This document shows, one piece after another, positions 45,864 through 55,458 of a stretch of 64,000 bases of DNA. The stretch's first letter is position 1, and each line of letters opens with the position of its first letter. Source of the DNA: Psychrobacillus sp. FSL K6-4046 (lineage in GTDB: Bacteria; Bacillota; Bacilli; Bacillales_A; Planococcaceae); NCBI RefSeq assembly GCF_038624605.1, contig NZ_CP152020.1:744001-808000 (forward strand), written 5' to 3'. The position numbers and the translations under genes are program-made. The notes under the pieces are model-generated. The model did no database searches. It was not told where the DNA came from and worked only from the letters and a program-made list of their open reading frames with translations.

Positions 45864-46622
45864 ATGTTTTCATTTACAGACAAGGTTGTTTGGGTGACAG
45901 GTAGCAGCACGGGAATTGGCAGCTCTATTGCTAAAGCGTTTGCGGAGGCTGGGGCAAAGCTAGTGGTTCATGGCAATTCGAATGTAGACGCAGCAAAGGA
46001 AACATTGAGCGCCGTGCAGGCATCGGGAGCAGAGGCTTTACTAGTGACTGGCGATGTGACAAAGCCTCTTCACATACAGGAAATGGTGGAGCAAATAAAT
46101 GCTCGGTTTGGACGTCTAGACGTTTTAGTCAACAATGCAGGAACGATGGTAAAGCGTTCTAAAATAGAAGATCTCGATCATGACACATGGAATAACATCT
46201 TTGATATTAATGTATCCTCTGTCTTTCATGTGACAAAGGCAGCCCTTCCGCTTCTAAAGAAATCTGCAAATGGAAATATCATTAATATAACCTCTATTGC
46301 AGCGAGAAATGGAGGAGGCGGTGGTGCGGTGGCCTATGCATCGGCGAAAGGCGCAGTGAGCACATTGACTAGGGGGCTTGCCAAGGAGCTGCTAGAATAC
46401 AATATTCGTGTCAATGGCATTGCCCCTGGAGTTATTGAAACGCCATTCCATGAAAGATACTCTTCTCAGGAGCTAATGGATAAGATGACGGCACAAATTC
46501 CATTGGGAAGAACGGGAACACCAGACGATATTGCAGGGGTAGCGCTGTTTCTAGCATCCGATTATTCTAGCTATCTAGTAGGAGAAATAGTGGAGGCTAA
46601 CGGTGGAATGCTAATGGACTAA
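45864..46622 (+). CDS. Short-chain dehydrogenase/reductase
   Basis: The 252-residue SDR has the NAD(P) motif TGSSTGIG (12-19), NNAG, and the S-Y-K active site in ITSIAAR and YASAKGA. It lies between the TRAP permease and glucuronate isomerase genes. The specific reaction is not clear; it may act on a uronate or on another sugar acid brought in by the same transporter. The ATG at 45864 is favoured by GGAGGG; an ATG at 45846 is upstream of that site. Confidence 0.85.
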   Translation: MFSFTDKVVWVTGSSTGIGSSIAKAFAEAGAKLVVHGNSNVDAAKETLSAVQASGAEALLVTGDVTKPLHIQEMVEQINARFGRLDVLVNNAGTMVKRSKIEDLDHDTWNNIFDINVSSVFHVTKAALPLLKKSANGNIINITSIAARNGGGGGAVAYASAKGAVSTLTRGLAKELLEYNIRVNGIAPGVIETPFHERYSSQELMDKMTAQIPLGRTGTPDDIAGVALFLASDYSSYLVGEIVEANGGMLMD

Positions 46623-46634
46623 GGGAGGATACGT

Positions 46635-48032
46635 ATGAAAGCATTTATGGATGAGCAGTTTTTATTGAAAACAGAGACAGCTCAAAAGCTATATCACGAG
46701 TATGCGAAGGATATGCCAATCATCGATTATCATTGTCATCTATCTGCAAAGGAAATAGCAGAGGATAAAGCTTTTGCAAATTTATATGAGATTTGGCTGG
46801 AGGGCGACCATTATAAGTGGAGGGCACTTCGAGCAAATGGAATAGAGGAGCGCTTTATAACAGGTGATGCAACCGACAAGGAAAAGTTTGAAAAGTGGGC
46901 AGCTACTGTTCCTTATACACTCGGTAATCCGTTGTATCATTGGACTTCATTAGAATTAAAACGGTATTTCGGGTTAGAAAAGTTGCTGAACAAGGAAACG
47001 GCTGATGAGATTTGGGCGCATTGCAACAAGCTTTTACAAACGAAAGAGTTCACGGCACGTTCCCTTATTCAAAAGTCGAATGTGCAAGTGATTTGCACAA
47101 CAGACGATCCAATAGACGATTTGCAATATCATAAGGCAATCCAAATGGATGATAGCTTTCCGGTAAAGGTGCTTCCAACCTTTCGACCAGATGGTGCGCT
47201 TGGAATAGAACTGGATACTTTTTCGGAGTGGGTTGAAAAGCTAGAGAAGGCAAGTGGGGAGAACGTCCGTACCTTTGACGATTTTTTATCCGGGTTACAT
47301 AAACGAGTTGCATTTTTCCATGAGGCTGGCTGTCGCTTGTCAGACCATGGGCTCGACAGTTCTTTTTATAGAGATTTTCAGCAAGCTGATATAGAGACTA
47401 TTTTTCAAAAGGGACTAAATAATGACGTGTTAACTGATGAGGAAATTGTTCAGTTTAAAACAGCAACAATGATCGAGCTTGGGAGGATGTACGCTCAACA
47501 AGGCTGGGCGATGCAGCTGCATATAGGGGCTATTCGCAACAATAACAAAAGGATGCTAGGGATTGCAGGACCTAATACCGGCTTTGATTCGATCAATGAT
47601 TTTTCCTATGCTTCCGATTTGTCTAATCTATTGAATGCTTTAGATTATACGGATGAGCTGCCGAAAACGATTATCTATAACTTAAATCCAAGAGACAATT
47701 ATATGGTAGGAACTATGGTTGGGAATTTCCAAGGGGATGTGCCTGGGAAAATTCAGTTTGGAACTGCCTGGTGGTTTGGAGATCAACGGGACGGCATGCT
47801 GGAGCAATTGAAGGTGCTTTCTAACACAGGATTATTAGCACGCTTTATCGGGATGCTGACTGATTCCAGAAGCTTTCTTTCCTATATCCGTCATGAATAT
47901 TTCCGAAGAATTTTATGTGACTTGATCGGGGATTGGGTGGAAGCAGGCGAATATCCACCAGACTTTGAATTATTAGGTCAGATTGTAAAAGATATTTGCT
48001 ATAACAATGTTCAAAACTATTTAGAAATATAA
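46635..48032 (+). CDS. uxaC: Glucuronate isomerase
   Basis: The 465-residue UxaC enzyme converts D-glucuronate to D-fructuronate (and galacturonate to tagaturonate). The metal-binding motif DYHCHLSAKEI lies near residue 30; other conserved segments are TTDDPIDDL, MQLHIGAIRNNN and DSRSFLSYIRHEYFRRI. Length is normal. It is the first catabolic step in the operon. Confidence 0.96.
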   Translation: MKAFMDEQFLLKTETAQKLYHEYAKDMPIIDYHCHLSAKEIAEDKAFANLYEIWLEGDHYKWRALRANGIEERFITGDATDKEKFEKWAATVPYTLGNPLYHWTSLELKRYFGLEKLLNKETADEIWAHCNKLLQTKEFTARSLIQKSNVQVICTTDDPIDDLQYHKAIQMDDSFPVKVLPTFRPDGALGIELDTFSEWVEKLEKASGENVRTFDDFLSGLHKRVAFFHEAGCRLSDHGLDSSFYRDFQQADIETIFQKGLNNDVLTDEEIVQFKTATMIELGRMYAQQGWAMQLHIGAIRNNNKRMLGIAGPNTGFDSINDFSYASDLSNLLNALDYTDELPKTIIYNLNPRDNYMVGTMVGNFQGDVPGKIQFGTAWWFGDQRDGMLEQLKVLSNTGLLARFIGMLTDSRSFLSYIRHEYFRRILCDLIGDWVEAGEYPPDFELLGQIVKDICYNNVQNYLEI

Positions 48033-48051
48033 GGATTGTTAGGTGATATAA

Positions 48052-49128
48052 ATGGAAATGGTTTTTAGGTGGTTTGGTGAAGAAAATGATCATGTGAAGT
48101 TAGAGCATATTCGACAGATCCCTGGTGTCAAGGGCATTGTATGGTCGTTGCATCATGTGGCAGCGGGGGAAAGATGGTCCATTGAGGAGATAAAAGCGGA
48201 GCAGCAGAAGATAGAGTCTCATGGCTTGCACATAGAGGTAGTAGAAAGTGTGAACATCCATGAAGATATAAAGCTAGGCTTGCCGACTCGCGATCAATAT
48301 ATAGAGCATTATATAGAAACGATGCAGGAGCTGGCAAAGGTAGGAGTAAAGGTCATTTGCTATAATTTTATGCCCGTGTTTGATTGGATTCGAACGGATT
48401 TAAAAAAGGAACTAGAGGATGGCTCGACTGCATTGTTCTATGAAAAGCAGCTGATCGAAGGTATAGAACCTACGGAGCTGGTGAATCGAGTATTACAGGA
48501 CAGCAGTTTTACGCTTCCAGGCTGGGAGCCAGAAAGATTGGAGCAGTTGAAGGAAATATTGGCTGCGTATAAGGAAGTAAATGAAGATAAGCTGTGGGAG
48601 AATTTAAAGTATTTCCTAGAGGCGGTTGTTCCTGCTGCTGAAACATGTGGAATTAAGCTAGCTATTCATCCGGATGATCCACCATGGCCGGTTTTCGGGC
48701 TTCCTAGAATTATTGTGAATGAAGAGAATCTTGGTAGATTACTAGGATTAGTAGACAGCCCTTCTAATGGTCTGACCTTCTGCAGTGGCTCTTTAGGGGC
48801 AAATCCGACAAATGATTTACCAGCTATTATTCGTACATATGGTGACCGAATTCACTTCGCGCATGTACGTAATTTAAAGCGTTATGAGAATGGAGACTTT
48901 ATCGAGACATCTCATAAAATGTCTGAAGGTTCTGTTGATATGGTAGGTGTGATGAAAGCTTTCCGCGATATCGGCTATACAGGCTATATACGGCCAGACC
49001 ATGGGAGAGATATATGGGGCGAGGTAGGAAGACCAGGCTACGGCTTATACGACCGTGCCCTTGGCGTCATGTACTTATGGGGTCTGTGGGATGCCTTGAA
49101 ATCTACTGGAGGTGAAGAAAATGCTTGA
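48052..49128 (+). CDS. uxuA: Mannonate dehydratase
   Basis: The 358-residue UxuA enzyme dehydrates D-mannonate to 2-keto-3-deoxygluconate. The TIM-barrel metal-site motifs are visible: [48 protein letters not shown] and RPDHGRDIW. It overlaps the following SDR gene slightly. Confidence 0.96.
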   Translation: MEMVFRWFGEENDHVKLEHIRQIPGVKGIVWSLHHVAAGERWSIEEIKAEQQKIESHGLHIEVVESVNIHEDIKLGLPTRDQYIEHYIETMQELAKVGVKVICYNFMPVFDWIRTDLKKELEDGSTALFYEKQLIEGIEPTELVNRVLQDSSFTLPGWEPERLEQLKEILAAYKEVNEDKLWENLKYFLEAVVPAAETCGIKLAIHPDDPPWPVFGLPRIIVNEENLGRLLGLVDSPSNGLTFCSGSLGANPTNDLPAIIRTYGDRIHFAHVRNLKRYENGDFIETSHKMSEGSVDMVGVMKAFRDIGYTGYIRPDHGRDIWGEVGRPGYGLYDRALGVMYLWGLWDALKSTGGEENA

Positions 49129-49969
49129 GGTACATGAGAATCTATCGGGTAAGGTGGTCGTCATTACAGGCGGCAGTGGCGTGTTATGTAGTGCGATGGC
49201 AAGAGAAATGGGACGCCAGGGTGCGAAGGTGGCGATCTTAAACCGGACGCTAGAAAAAGGAGAAGCGGTTGCAGAGGATATTCGTAGTGGAGGCGGGGAG
49301 GCACTTGCGCTTTCTTGTGATGTATTAGATAAGGAATCGATTATGGAAGCGAAGAAACAGGTAAACGAGGCGTTTGGTTTTTGTGACATTTTAATCAACG
49401 GAGCTGGCGGTAATCATCCTAAAGGAATTACAACGAAGGAGATTTTTGCAAAAGATGATTTGCAGGATGATTCTATTCAAACATTTTTTGATTTAACAAA
49501 AGAAGGTTTTGGGTTTGTATTCGACCTTAATATAATGGGGACATTGCTGCCGACTCAAGTATTTGCTGCCGATATGATTAATAAAGAACACGCGACAGTT
49601 ATTAATATGTCCTCGATGAGCGCACCGTCTCCAATGACGAAGGTTCCTGCCTATAGTGCGGCAAAGGCTGGCATTGAGAATTTAACTAAATGGTTAGCGG
49701 TCCATTTTGCGGATGCAGGTATTCGCGTGAATGCGATTGCACCAGGGTTCTTTTTAACCGAGCAAAATAAAAACTTATTAACGAATGAGGACGGCTCTTT
49801 AACGGAGCGCTCGAACAAGATCATTACTCATACGCCGATGCGTCGTTTTGGGAAACCAGAGGACTTACTTGGAACACTGTTATGGCTTGCAGATGAAAAA
49901 ATGTCTGGGTTTGTAACGGGAATAACTGTACCAGTAGATGGTGGGTTTATGGCTTATTCTGGAGTGTAG
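49121..49969 (+). CDS. SDR-type D-mannonate oxidoreductase (fructuronate reductase)
   Basis: The 282-residue SDR has [12 protein letters not shown] (NAD binding), GAGGNHPKG and an active site in [21 protein letters not shown]. In many Firmicutes this SDR replaces the classical UxuB long-chain enzyme and reduces fructuronate to mannonate, giving the UxaC to UxuA link. The ATG at 49121 follows GGAGGTG. Confidence 0.88.
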   Translation: MLEVHENLSGKVVVITGGSGVLCSAMAREMGRQGAKVAILNRTLEKGEAVAEDIRSGGGEALALSCDVLDKESIMEAKKQVNEAFGFCDILINGAGGNHPKGITTKEIFAKDDLQDDSIQTFFDLTKEGFGFVFDLNIMGTLLPTQVFAADMINKEHATVINMSSMSAPSPMTKVPAYSAAKAGIENLTKWLAVHFADAGIRVNAIAPGFFLTEQNKNLLTNEDGSLTERSNKIITHTPMRRFGKPEDLLGTLLWLADEKMSGFVTGITVPVDGGFMAYSGV

Positions 49970-49978
49970 GGGGTAGTA

Positions 49979-50920
49979 ATGATGGATGTAGTGACGATAG
50001 GCGAGTCAATGGTTTTATTTACACCTGAATCCGTAGGCTCCATGACATATGCAGCGAAGTTTAACAAGACGATTGGCGGCGCTGAATCTAACGTAGCAAT
50101 CGCCCTTTCTCGACTTGGTCATCAGGTAGGATGGATTTCGTTGTTAGGGCAGGATGACTTTGGGATCTATGTCAGGAACACGATTCGAGGAGAAGGAGTA
50201 GACACGTCACAAGTAAAGTTTCTAAGTGATTGTCCTACTGCTGTCTTCTTTAAGGAAAGAAAGATGGAAGGCGAGCCTAAGGTTTATTATTACCGAAAAG
50301 GCTCTGCAGCTTCAAAGTTGACGCCTAACGATATACGTGAGGATTACATCAAGCAGGCGAAGTACTTACATATAACAGGTATTACTCCTGCCCTCAGTGC
50401 CTCCTGTCTAGAAGCCGTACATCATAGTATCGATATTGCTAGAAAACATGGGGTGCAGGTAGTCTTTGACCCAAATATTCGTTTGAAGCTGTGGACAAAG
50501 GAAGAGGCTGCCCCAGTACTTAGAGATATAGCTAGTAAATGTGATGTAGTCTTGCCGGGTATTGAAGAAGGAACTATGCTCACTGGAGAGTCGGAACCAG
50601 AAGCTATTGCTAAAGCGTTTTTGTCTGACGTGACGAAAACGGTAGTAGTGAAGTTGGGGAAAAGTGGCGCTTACTATGGGACTACGAGTGAATCAGGGTA
50701 TGTGGAAGGGTTTGTAGTAGAAAAGGTAGTCGATCCGATTGGTGCTGGCGACGGCTTTGCAGCAGGTTTTTTATCAGGGATGCTGCGAGGCTATCCAGTA
50801 GCGGAATCTGTGAAGCTAGCTAACCGTGTAGCTTCGTTTGCTCTAACCGTACCTGGTGATGCAGAAGGGTACCCGTATGAAAACCAGATTGACCCTAGTT
50901 TTGTAGAAGTTCAACGATGA
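49979..50920 (+). CDS. kdgK: 2-keto-3-deoxygluconate kinase (PfkB family)
   Basis: The 313-residue PfkB-family kinase has GGAESNVAIALSRLG, PTAVFFKERKM, VFDPNIRLKLW and the catalytic aspartate motif DPIGAGDGFAAGF. It phosphorylates 2-keto-3-deoxygluconate to KDPG. Two adjacent ATGs (49979 and 49982) follow GGGGGTAG. It precedes the aldolase gene. Confidence 0.93.
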   Translation: MMDVVTIGESMVLFTPESVGSMTYAAKFNKTIGGAESNVAIALSRLGHQVGWISLLGQDDFGIYVRNTIRGEGVDTSQVKFLSDCPTAVFFKERKMEGEPKVYYYRKGSAASKLTPNDIREDYIKQAKYLHITGITPALSASCLEAVHHSIDIARKHGVQVVFDPNIRLKLWTKEEAAPVLRDIASKCDVVLPGIEEGTMLTGESEPEAIAKAFLSDVTKTVVVKLGKSGAYYGTTSESGYVEGFVVEKVVDPIGAGDGFAAGFLSGMLRGYPVAESVKLANRVASFALTVPGDAEGYPYENQIDPSFVEVQR

Positions 50921-50938
50921 GTGAGGGGGGAGAGGCTT

Positions 50939-51556
50939 GTGAGTGTCTTGGACCAGTTAAAGGATTGTCCTATTATACCTGTACTTAGAAAGATTCCTTA
51001 TGAGAAGAGTGCTGGTATCATACAGGCGCTATATGAGGGTGGAATCAGAGCAGTAGAAATTACGATGGATAGCGAGAACGCAGAAGCAATGATCCGGGAA
51101 GCGTTGGATCGTTTTTCGGGGAAGCTGCTTGTTGGAGCGGGAACAGTTCTGACGATAGCAGATTGTGATCGTGCTATGGATGCAGGAGCACAGTTTCTTG
51201 TAGCACCAAATTTCAATTCTGACGTGTTGGCCTACGCCGTAGAGAAAAATGTTCCTTTTATACCTGGGGTGTTTACACCAAGCGAAATGGTTCTGGCAGA
51301 TCAGGCAGGAGCAGCCATGGTCAAGCTGTTCCCAGCATCTACACTTGGTCCAGGGTTTATCAAGGACGTGAAGGGGCCACTTGGTCATATTGATATTCTG
51401 ACGACTGGCGGGATTACGAAGGAAACAGTGAAATCGTATTTGGACGCCGGGGCAGTTTCCGTTGGAGCCGGTAGTGCCCTTGTGCGGAAAGAGTTTGTGG
51501 AGCGTGAGGACTGGCCTGGGTTGAGTGCGGAGGTCCGGGGGTGGCTTGGGGGGTAG
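50939..51556 (+). CDS. 2-keto-3-deoxy-6-phosphogluconate aldolase
   Basis: The 205-residue aldolase cleaves KDPG to pyruvate and glyceraldehyde-3-phosphate. The catalytic lysine lies in MVKLFPAS, the glutamate in AVEITMDS, and the phosphate site in TTGGI and GAGSAL. The GTG at 50939 is favoured because GAGGGGGGAGAGG precedes it; the frame opens at 50921. A REP array follows the stop. It completes the uronate pathway. Confidence 0.93.
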   Translation: MSVLDQLKDCPIIPVLRKIPYEKSAGIIQALYEGGIRAVEITMDSENAEAMIREALDRFSGKLLVGAGTVLTIADCDRAMDAGAQFLVAPNFNSDVLAYAVEKNVPFIPGVFTPSEMVLADQAGAAMVKLFPASTLGPGFIKDVKGPLGHIDILTTGGITKETVKSYLDAGAVSVGAGSALVRKEFVEREDWPGLSAEVRGWLGG

Positions 51557-51621
51557 TGTTTGGGGGGCGTGGTGTTGTGTGCTGTTTTTGTTGTGCGCGT
51601 CCCATTCGGAAAGTTGTGCGT

Positions 51622-52135
51622 GTCCCTGTGTCAGACACAATTCTTTTTGGTGAGACCTGTGGTAGATGGGGTTCTGGTGGAATTGTGTTTGTCCCTGTGT
51701 GAGACACAATTCTCTACAATTCGGAAGATTGACTGCAATTCGGAAGATTGACTGCATCCCTGTGTCAGACACAATTCTTTTTGGTGAGCCCTATGGTAGG
51801 TGCGGTTCTGGTGGAATTGTGTTTGTCCCTGTGTGGGACACAATTCTCTACAATTCGGAAGGATGAACCGATCCCTGTGTCAGACACAATTCTTTTTGGT
51901 GAGTCCTGTGGTAGATGGGGTTCTGGTGGAATTGTGTTTGTCCCTGTGTCAGACACAATTCTCTACAATTCGGAAGGGTGACTCGATCCCTGTTTCAGAC
52001 ACAATTCTCTACAGTTCGGAAGGTTTGACTTCATCCCTGTGTGACACACAATTCTTTTTGGTGAACCCTGTGGTAGGTGGGGTTCTGGTAGAATTGTGTT
52101 TGTCCCTGTGTGGGACACAATTCTCTACAAAGGCG
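51622..52135. repeat. REP-like array, 115-bp period, beside RAYT
   Basis: Cores occur at 51622, 51691, 51756, 51825, 51871, 51940, 51986, 52033 and 52102. The same 115-bp period as at 41.7 kb applies in most of it (51756 to 51871; 51825 to 51940). A 19-bp internal duplication (CGGAAGATTGACTGCA type) shifts the phase at 51720-51755, and a shortened unit lies at 51986-52033. It begins 66 bp after the KDPG aldolase stop and ends 283 bp before the RAYT start. The remaining gap to 52418 shows no gene. Confidence 0.93.
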
Positions 52136-52418
52136 AGTCCCTGGATTACTTCTACCAAAAGTAGATTTAATATTTTGGAAACTAGGTATTGATAGTTTAT
52201 AATGGGTTTGTAGAATAAATTTATTAGGAAGTAGGGATGACTATAAGTGGTTAGAAATTTATTTGGCAGAGATACTGATATGCAGTTTAGTGGTTTACTT
52301 TCCCCCTCGATTTTTCTTAGTATGGTTAATACCTCGCGTGACTCTTTTCTATCTGTATATTTTTTTTCCCGCAATTCTCTTTTGTCGGTGCTTGCTTGGT
52401 GTGGTTGGGTGAGGTGAA

Positions 52419-52997
52419 ATGACAAGGAGAAGAAATTTTAATCCCCATTCGTATTATCATGTAATTATGCGAGGTAATAATCGTGAGGCTATTTTTAAGT
52501 CGCACGAGGATATGGTGGAGCTTATGCGTGCTCTTTTGCATGTGTATGATAGGTATCCATTTACGGTTCTTGCGTATTGTTTTATGAGTAATCATTATCA
52601 TATTTTAATTAAACCGACTAAGGATCAGCTTAGTAAGATTATGGCTCTTATTAATAGAAGGTATAGTGATTCTTATTCTAAGCGTTATAATCATGTTGGC
52701 AGAATTTATCAGAAGCGATATTTTGCAAAAGAGGTGAGATCTCGAAAAGGTTTGCTTGTGGTGAGCAGTTATATTCATCGTAATCCAATTGATACTAAAA
52801 AGCCTATGGTTGATCGATTAGAAACCTACCCTTATAGCTCCTATCCCTTTTATTTCCACGAAATTAAAGAATCTCCTCGATTTCTTGATAGAAACCTCTT
52901 AAAAGATTTGCTACCTCCTCCTATGGAAAAGACTAATCAAGCGTATTGCCAGTACTGTTTAGAATCTCGTGAGCTGGTGGAAGAAGATATTAAGTAG
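52419..52997 (+). CDS. REP-associated tyrosine transposase (RAYT)
   Basis: The 192-residue Y1-transposase protein has the HUH motif SNHYHILI (H59, H61) and a candidate catalytic tyrosine in SSYIHRNP (Y118), with the typical N-terminus RRRNFNPHSYYHVIMRGNN. RAYTs are single-copy, domesticated relatives of IS200/IS605 enzymes that process REP hairpins. It starts at ATG after GAGGTGA and lies next to the 115-bp array. No second IS200-type gene or terminal repeats are present. Confidence 0.93.
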   Translation: MTRRRNFNPHSYYHVIMRGNNREAIFKSHEDMVELMRALLHVYDRYPFTVLAYCFMSNHYHILIKPTKDQLSKIMALINRRYSDSYSKRYNHVGRIYQKRYFAKEVRSRKGLLVVSSYIHRNPIDTKKPMVDRLETYPYSSYPFYFHEIKESPRFLDRNLLKDLLPPPMEKTNQAYCQYCLESRELVEEDIK

Positions 52998-53109
52998 TGT
53001 TTATTCTTGAACTGTATTTTTATTTAACAGAAAATTTAATATATTCATTTAAATTATATCGAAATTATGATAGCCTTTTTATATAGATAGATTGATAAGG
53101 AGGAAGACT

Positions 53110-54057
53110 ATGAACGTTCAAACAGCAAAAATCCATCATTTTCCGGAGGAGGTTGTTCACTATGCTTGGGAGAAGGATCCTAAGCCGGTCCTGACGATTG
53201 AGAGTGGAGACACGGTTATATTTAAGACGAGAGAGGTCACTGACAACCAGTTTTCGATTGATTCTACTACTGAATCTATTGCTAGCTTAGATTGGGACAA
53301 GGTGTATCCACTTGCTGGTCCAGTGGCCATCGAGGGGGCAGAGCCTGAAGATACGCTTGAGGTGGAAATTGTAAATTTAGAGACAGGAAGCTGGGGCTGG
53401 ACGGCTATTTTGCCTGGACTAGGGTTGCTGCCAGAGAAGTTTCCAGATGCGTATTTAAGAACCTTTGATTTGACCGACGGTGAGTTTATTCATTTCCGAG
53501 AGGATATTAAAATTCCAATCGAGCCGTTTTTAGGGACGATGGGAGTTAGTCCTAAGGATGCTAGTGGTCAGCCGATTATGCCTCCAGGAACGTTTGGAGG
53601 GAATATGGACGTTCGCCAGCTGACGATTGGAACGAAGCTATATCTACCAGTGCAAGTGGCAGGAGCGTTGTTTAGCTGCGGAGATGCCCATGCAGCGCAA
53701 GGAGACGGGGAGGTTTGTGTTTCCGCATTAGAGTGCCCGATGACCGCTACCTTAAAGTTCAACCTTATTAAAGGTAAAACGATTCCTTCACCTCAGTTTT
53801 TAACGAGTGGTGAGCTTACTCCTAAGGTGAACCATAAGGGGTTCTTCGGTACCACTGGTGTTGGTCCGGATTTGATGAAGGCTTCTCAGGATGCGCTTCT
53901 CGCGATGGTAGACCACATTTCAACTACATATGAAATGGAGCCAAGGGATGCATATTTATTGTCTAGCCTTTGCGTGGATTTAAAAATCTCAGAGATTGTA
54001 GACGCAGGACAATATATCGTTAGTGCAGTATTGCCGCTGGCGGTGTTTGAGGATTAA
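53110..54057 (+). CDS. Acetamidase/formamidase-family amidohydrolase
   Basis: The 315-residue FmdA/AmdA-family protein has the conserved core GPVAIEGAEPEDTLEVEI, MPPGTFGGNMDVRQL, CGDAHAAQGDGEV and the DAYLLSSLCVDLKIS region. The enzymes hydrolyse formamide or short amides to the acid and ammonia. The ATG at 53110 follows AAGGAGG. It is close to peptide transport and M20 genes, so the substrate may be an N-formyl or amide product of their pathway (inference). Confidence 0.9.
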   Translation: MNVQTAKIHHFPEEVVHYAWEKDPKPVLTIESGDTVIFKTREVTDNQFSIDSTTESIASLDWDKVYPLAGPVAIEGAEPEDTLEVEIVNLETGSWGWTAILPGLGLLPEKFPDAYLRTFDLTDGEFIHFREDIKIPIEPFLGTMGVSPKDASGQPIMPPGTFGGNMDVRQLTIGTKLYLPVQVAGALFSCGDAHAAQGDGEVCVSALECPMTATLKFNLIKGKTIPSPQFLTSGELTPKVNHKGFFGTTGVGPDLMKASQDALLAMVDHISTTYEMEPRDAYLLSSLCVDLKISEIVDAGQYIVSAVLPLAVFED

Positions 54058-54208
54058 TGGAGAATACAACAAAAGGAAAGATAACTAGACCATAAAATGG
54101 AAAACTATTCTTGACTAAAGAAATTATCTAAACTAATATAAAAATAATAGTCAGAAAATAGAATTATTTCATAATATTATGCCGAAATATAGTGAAGAGG
54201 AGGATTAC

Positions 54209-55414
54209 ATGAAAGAAACAGTAGTAGAAGAGAACGTCTTACTTAAGGAAGCCTTAGACATAAAGGATAATTTAATACAGTGGCGCAGACATCTTCACGT
54301 GAATCCAGAACTATCATTTGAAGAATATGAAACTTCCAAGTTTGTTTTAGAAAACTTAAAGGATCTTGGTTATGAGATTCAAGCACCGGTTGCGAAAACT
54401 GGAATTGTGGCTCTTCTAAGAGGCACTGAGCCAGGTCCGACAGTTGCATTAAGAGCAGACATGGATGCACTTCCTATACAAGATGAGAAATCTGTCTCAT
54501 ACGCCTCGTCGGTTCCTGGTGTTGCACATTTATGCGGACATGATGCCCATACTTCGATGCTGCTGGGAGCAGCGAAAATACTAAGCAAGCATAGACCGAC
54601 AAAGGGAAATATCAAGTTGATATTTCAACCAGCAGAGGAAGGGTTAGCAGGCGCCTTACATATGGTTCAGGAAGGGGTTCTTCAAAATCCCGATGTGGCT
54701 GTGATTGCTGGCTTGCATGTACATCCTACAGCACATACAGGTTTTATAACGGTTGCGAAAGATGTCGCAATGGCATGTGCGGATTCTTTTGATATAGAAG
54801 TGATTGGAGAGGGGGGACATGCGGCTCATCCACATATGTCTATCGACTCCATAACGGTGGCAGCGGAAGTAATCTCTTCATTACAACAAATTGTGAGCCG
54901 TTCAATTGATCCTTTAAAGCCAGCTGTTTTGACAATAGGGAAAATTGAAGGTGGCTTTAAACGAAATGTCATCGCACCGTCCGTTCGACTCGAAGGAACG
55001 GTTAGAGTGTTAGATCCTTCACTGCGAGAGGTCATTTCCAAAAGAATGGAGCAATATATTAAAGGCGTTTGCGAAGGGATGGGGGCTACTTATAAGTTCG
55101 ATTATCAATTTGGCTATCCTTCCGTGAAAAATGATAATCGATTGATTCCATTATTAGATTCAGTTGCTGAAAAAATATTGGGAGCCGATACATTATCGAT
55201 TATTAATCCGAGCATGGGAGGAGAGGACTTTGCTTACTATGCTGAGAAGGTGCCAGGGATCTTCTTCCGATTAGGTACTTACAATGAGACGAAGGATTGT
55301 ATCTATCCCAATCACCATCCGAAATTCGATATTGATGAAGATGCGCTGCCATATGGCTCGGCTTTATTGGCCCAGTTCGCTCTTGATTACATAGAGAGTA
55401 ATACGAACGAATAA
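54209..55414 (+). CDS. M20-family amidohydrolase (IAA-amino acid hydrolase type)
   Basis: The 401-residue zinc enzyme has the M20D pattern: ALRADMDALPI, HLCGHDAHTSMLLGAA, FQPAEEGLAGA and MGGEDFAYYAEKVPG (metal-binding C, H, E, H). It removes an acyl group from an N-acyl amino acid or similar amide. The ATG at 54209 follows GAGGAGGA; the frame opens at 54179. The Dpp-type transporter gene follows by 45 bp. Confidence 0.92.
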   Translation: MKETVVEENVLLKEALDIKDNLIQWRRHLHVNPELSFEEYETSKFVLENLKDLGYEIQAPVAKTGIVALLRGTEPGPTVALRADMDALPIQDEKSVSYASSVPGVAHLCGHDAHTSMLLGAAKILSKHRPTKGNIKLIFQPAEEGLAGALHMVQEGVLQNPDVAVIAGLHVHPTAHTGFITVAKDVAMACADSFDIEVIGEGGHAAHPHMSIDSITVAAEVISSLQQIVSRSIDPLKPAVLTIGKIEGGFKRNVIAPSVRLEGTVRVLDPSLREVISKRMEQYIKGVCEGMGATYKFDYQFGYPSVKNDNRLIPLLDSVAEKILGADTLSIINPSMGGEDFAYYAEKVPGIFFRLGTYNETKDCIYPNHHPKFDIDEDALPYGSALLAQFALDYIESNTNE

Positions 55415-55458
55415 TAAGTATAGGTTCAATGAAATTATATATATAAAGGGGAATGACT

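Noticed and set aside
51560-52192. Cysteine-rich open frames on both strands in the second REP array
   Set aside because: They are translations of the repeat unit. The apparent Cys patterns come from the TCCCTGTGT core.
52419-52997. Active IS200/IS605 insertion sequence
   Set aside because: The protein matches a RAYT, and no IS200-type ends, target site or second gene is seen around it.
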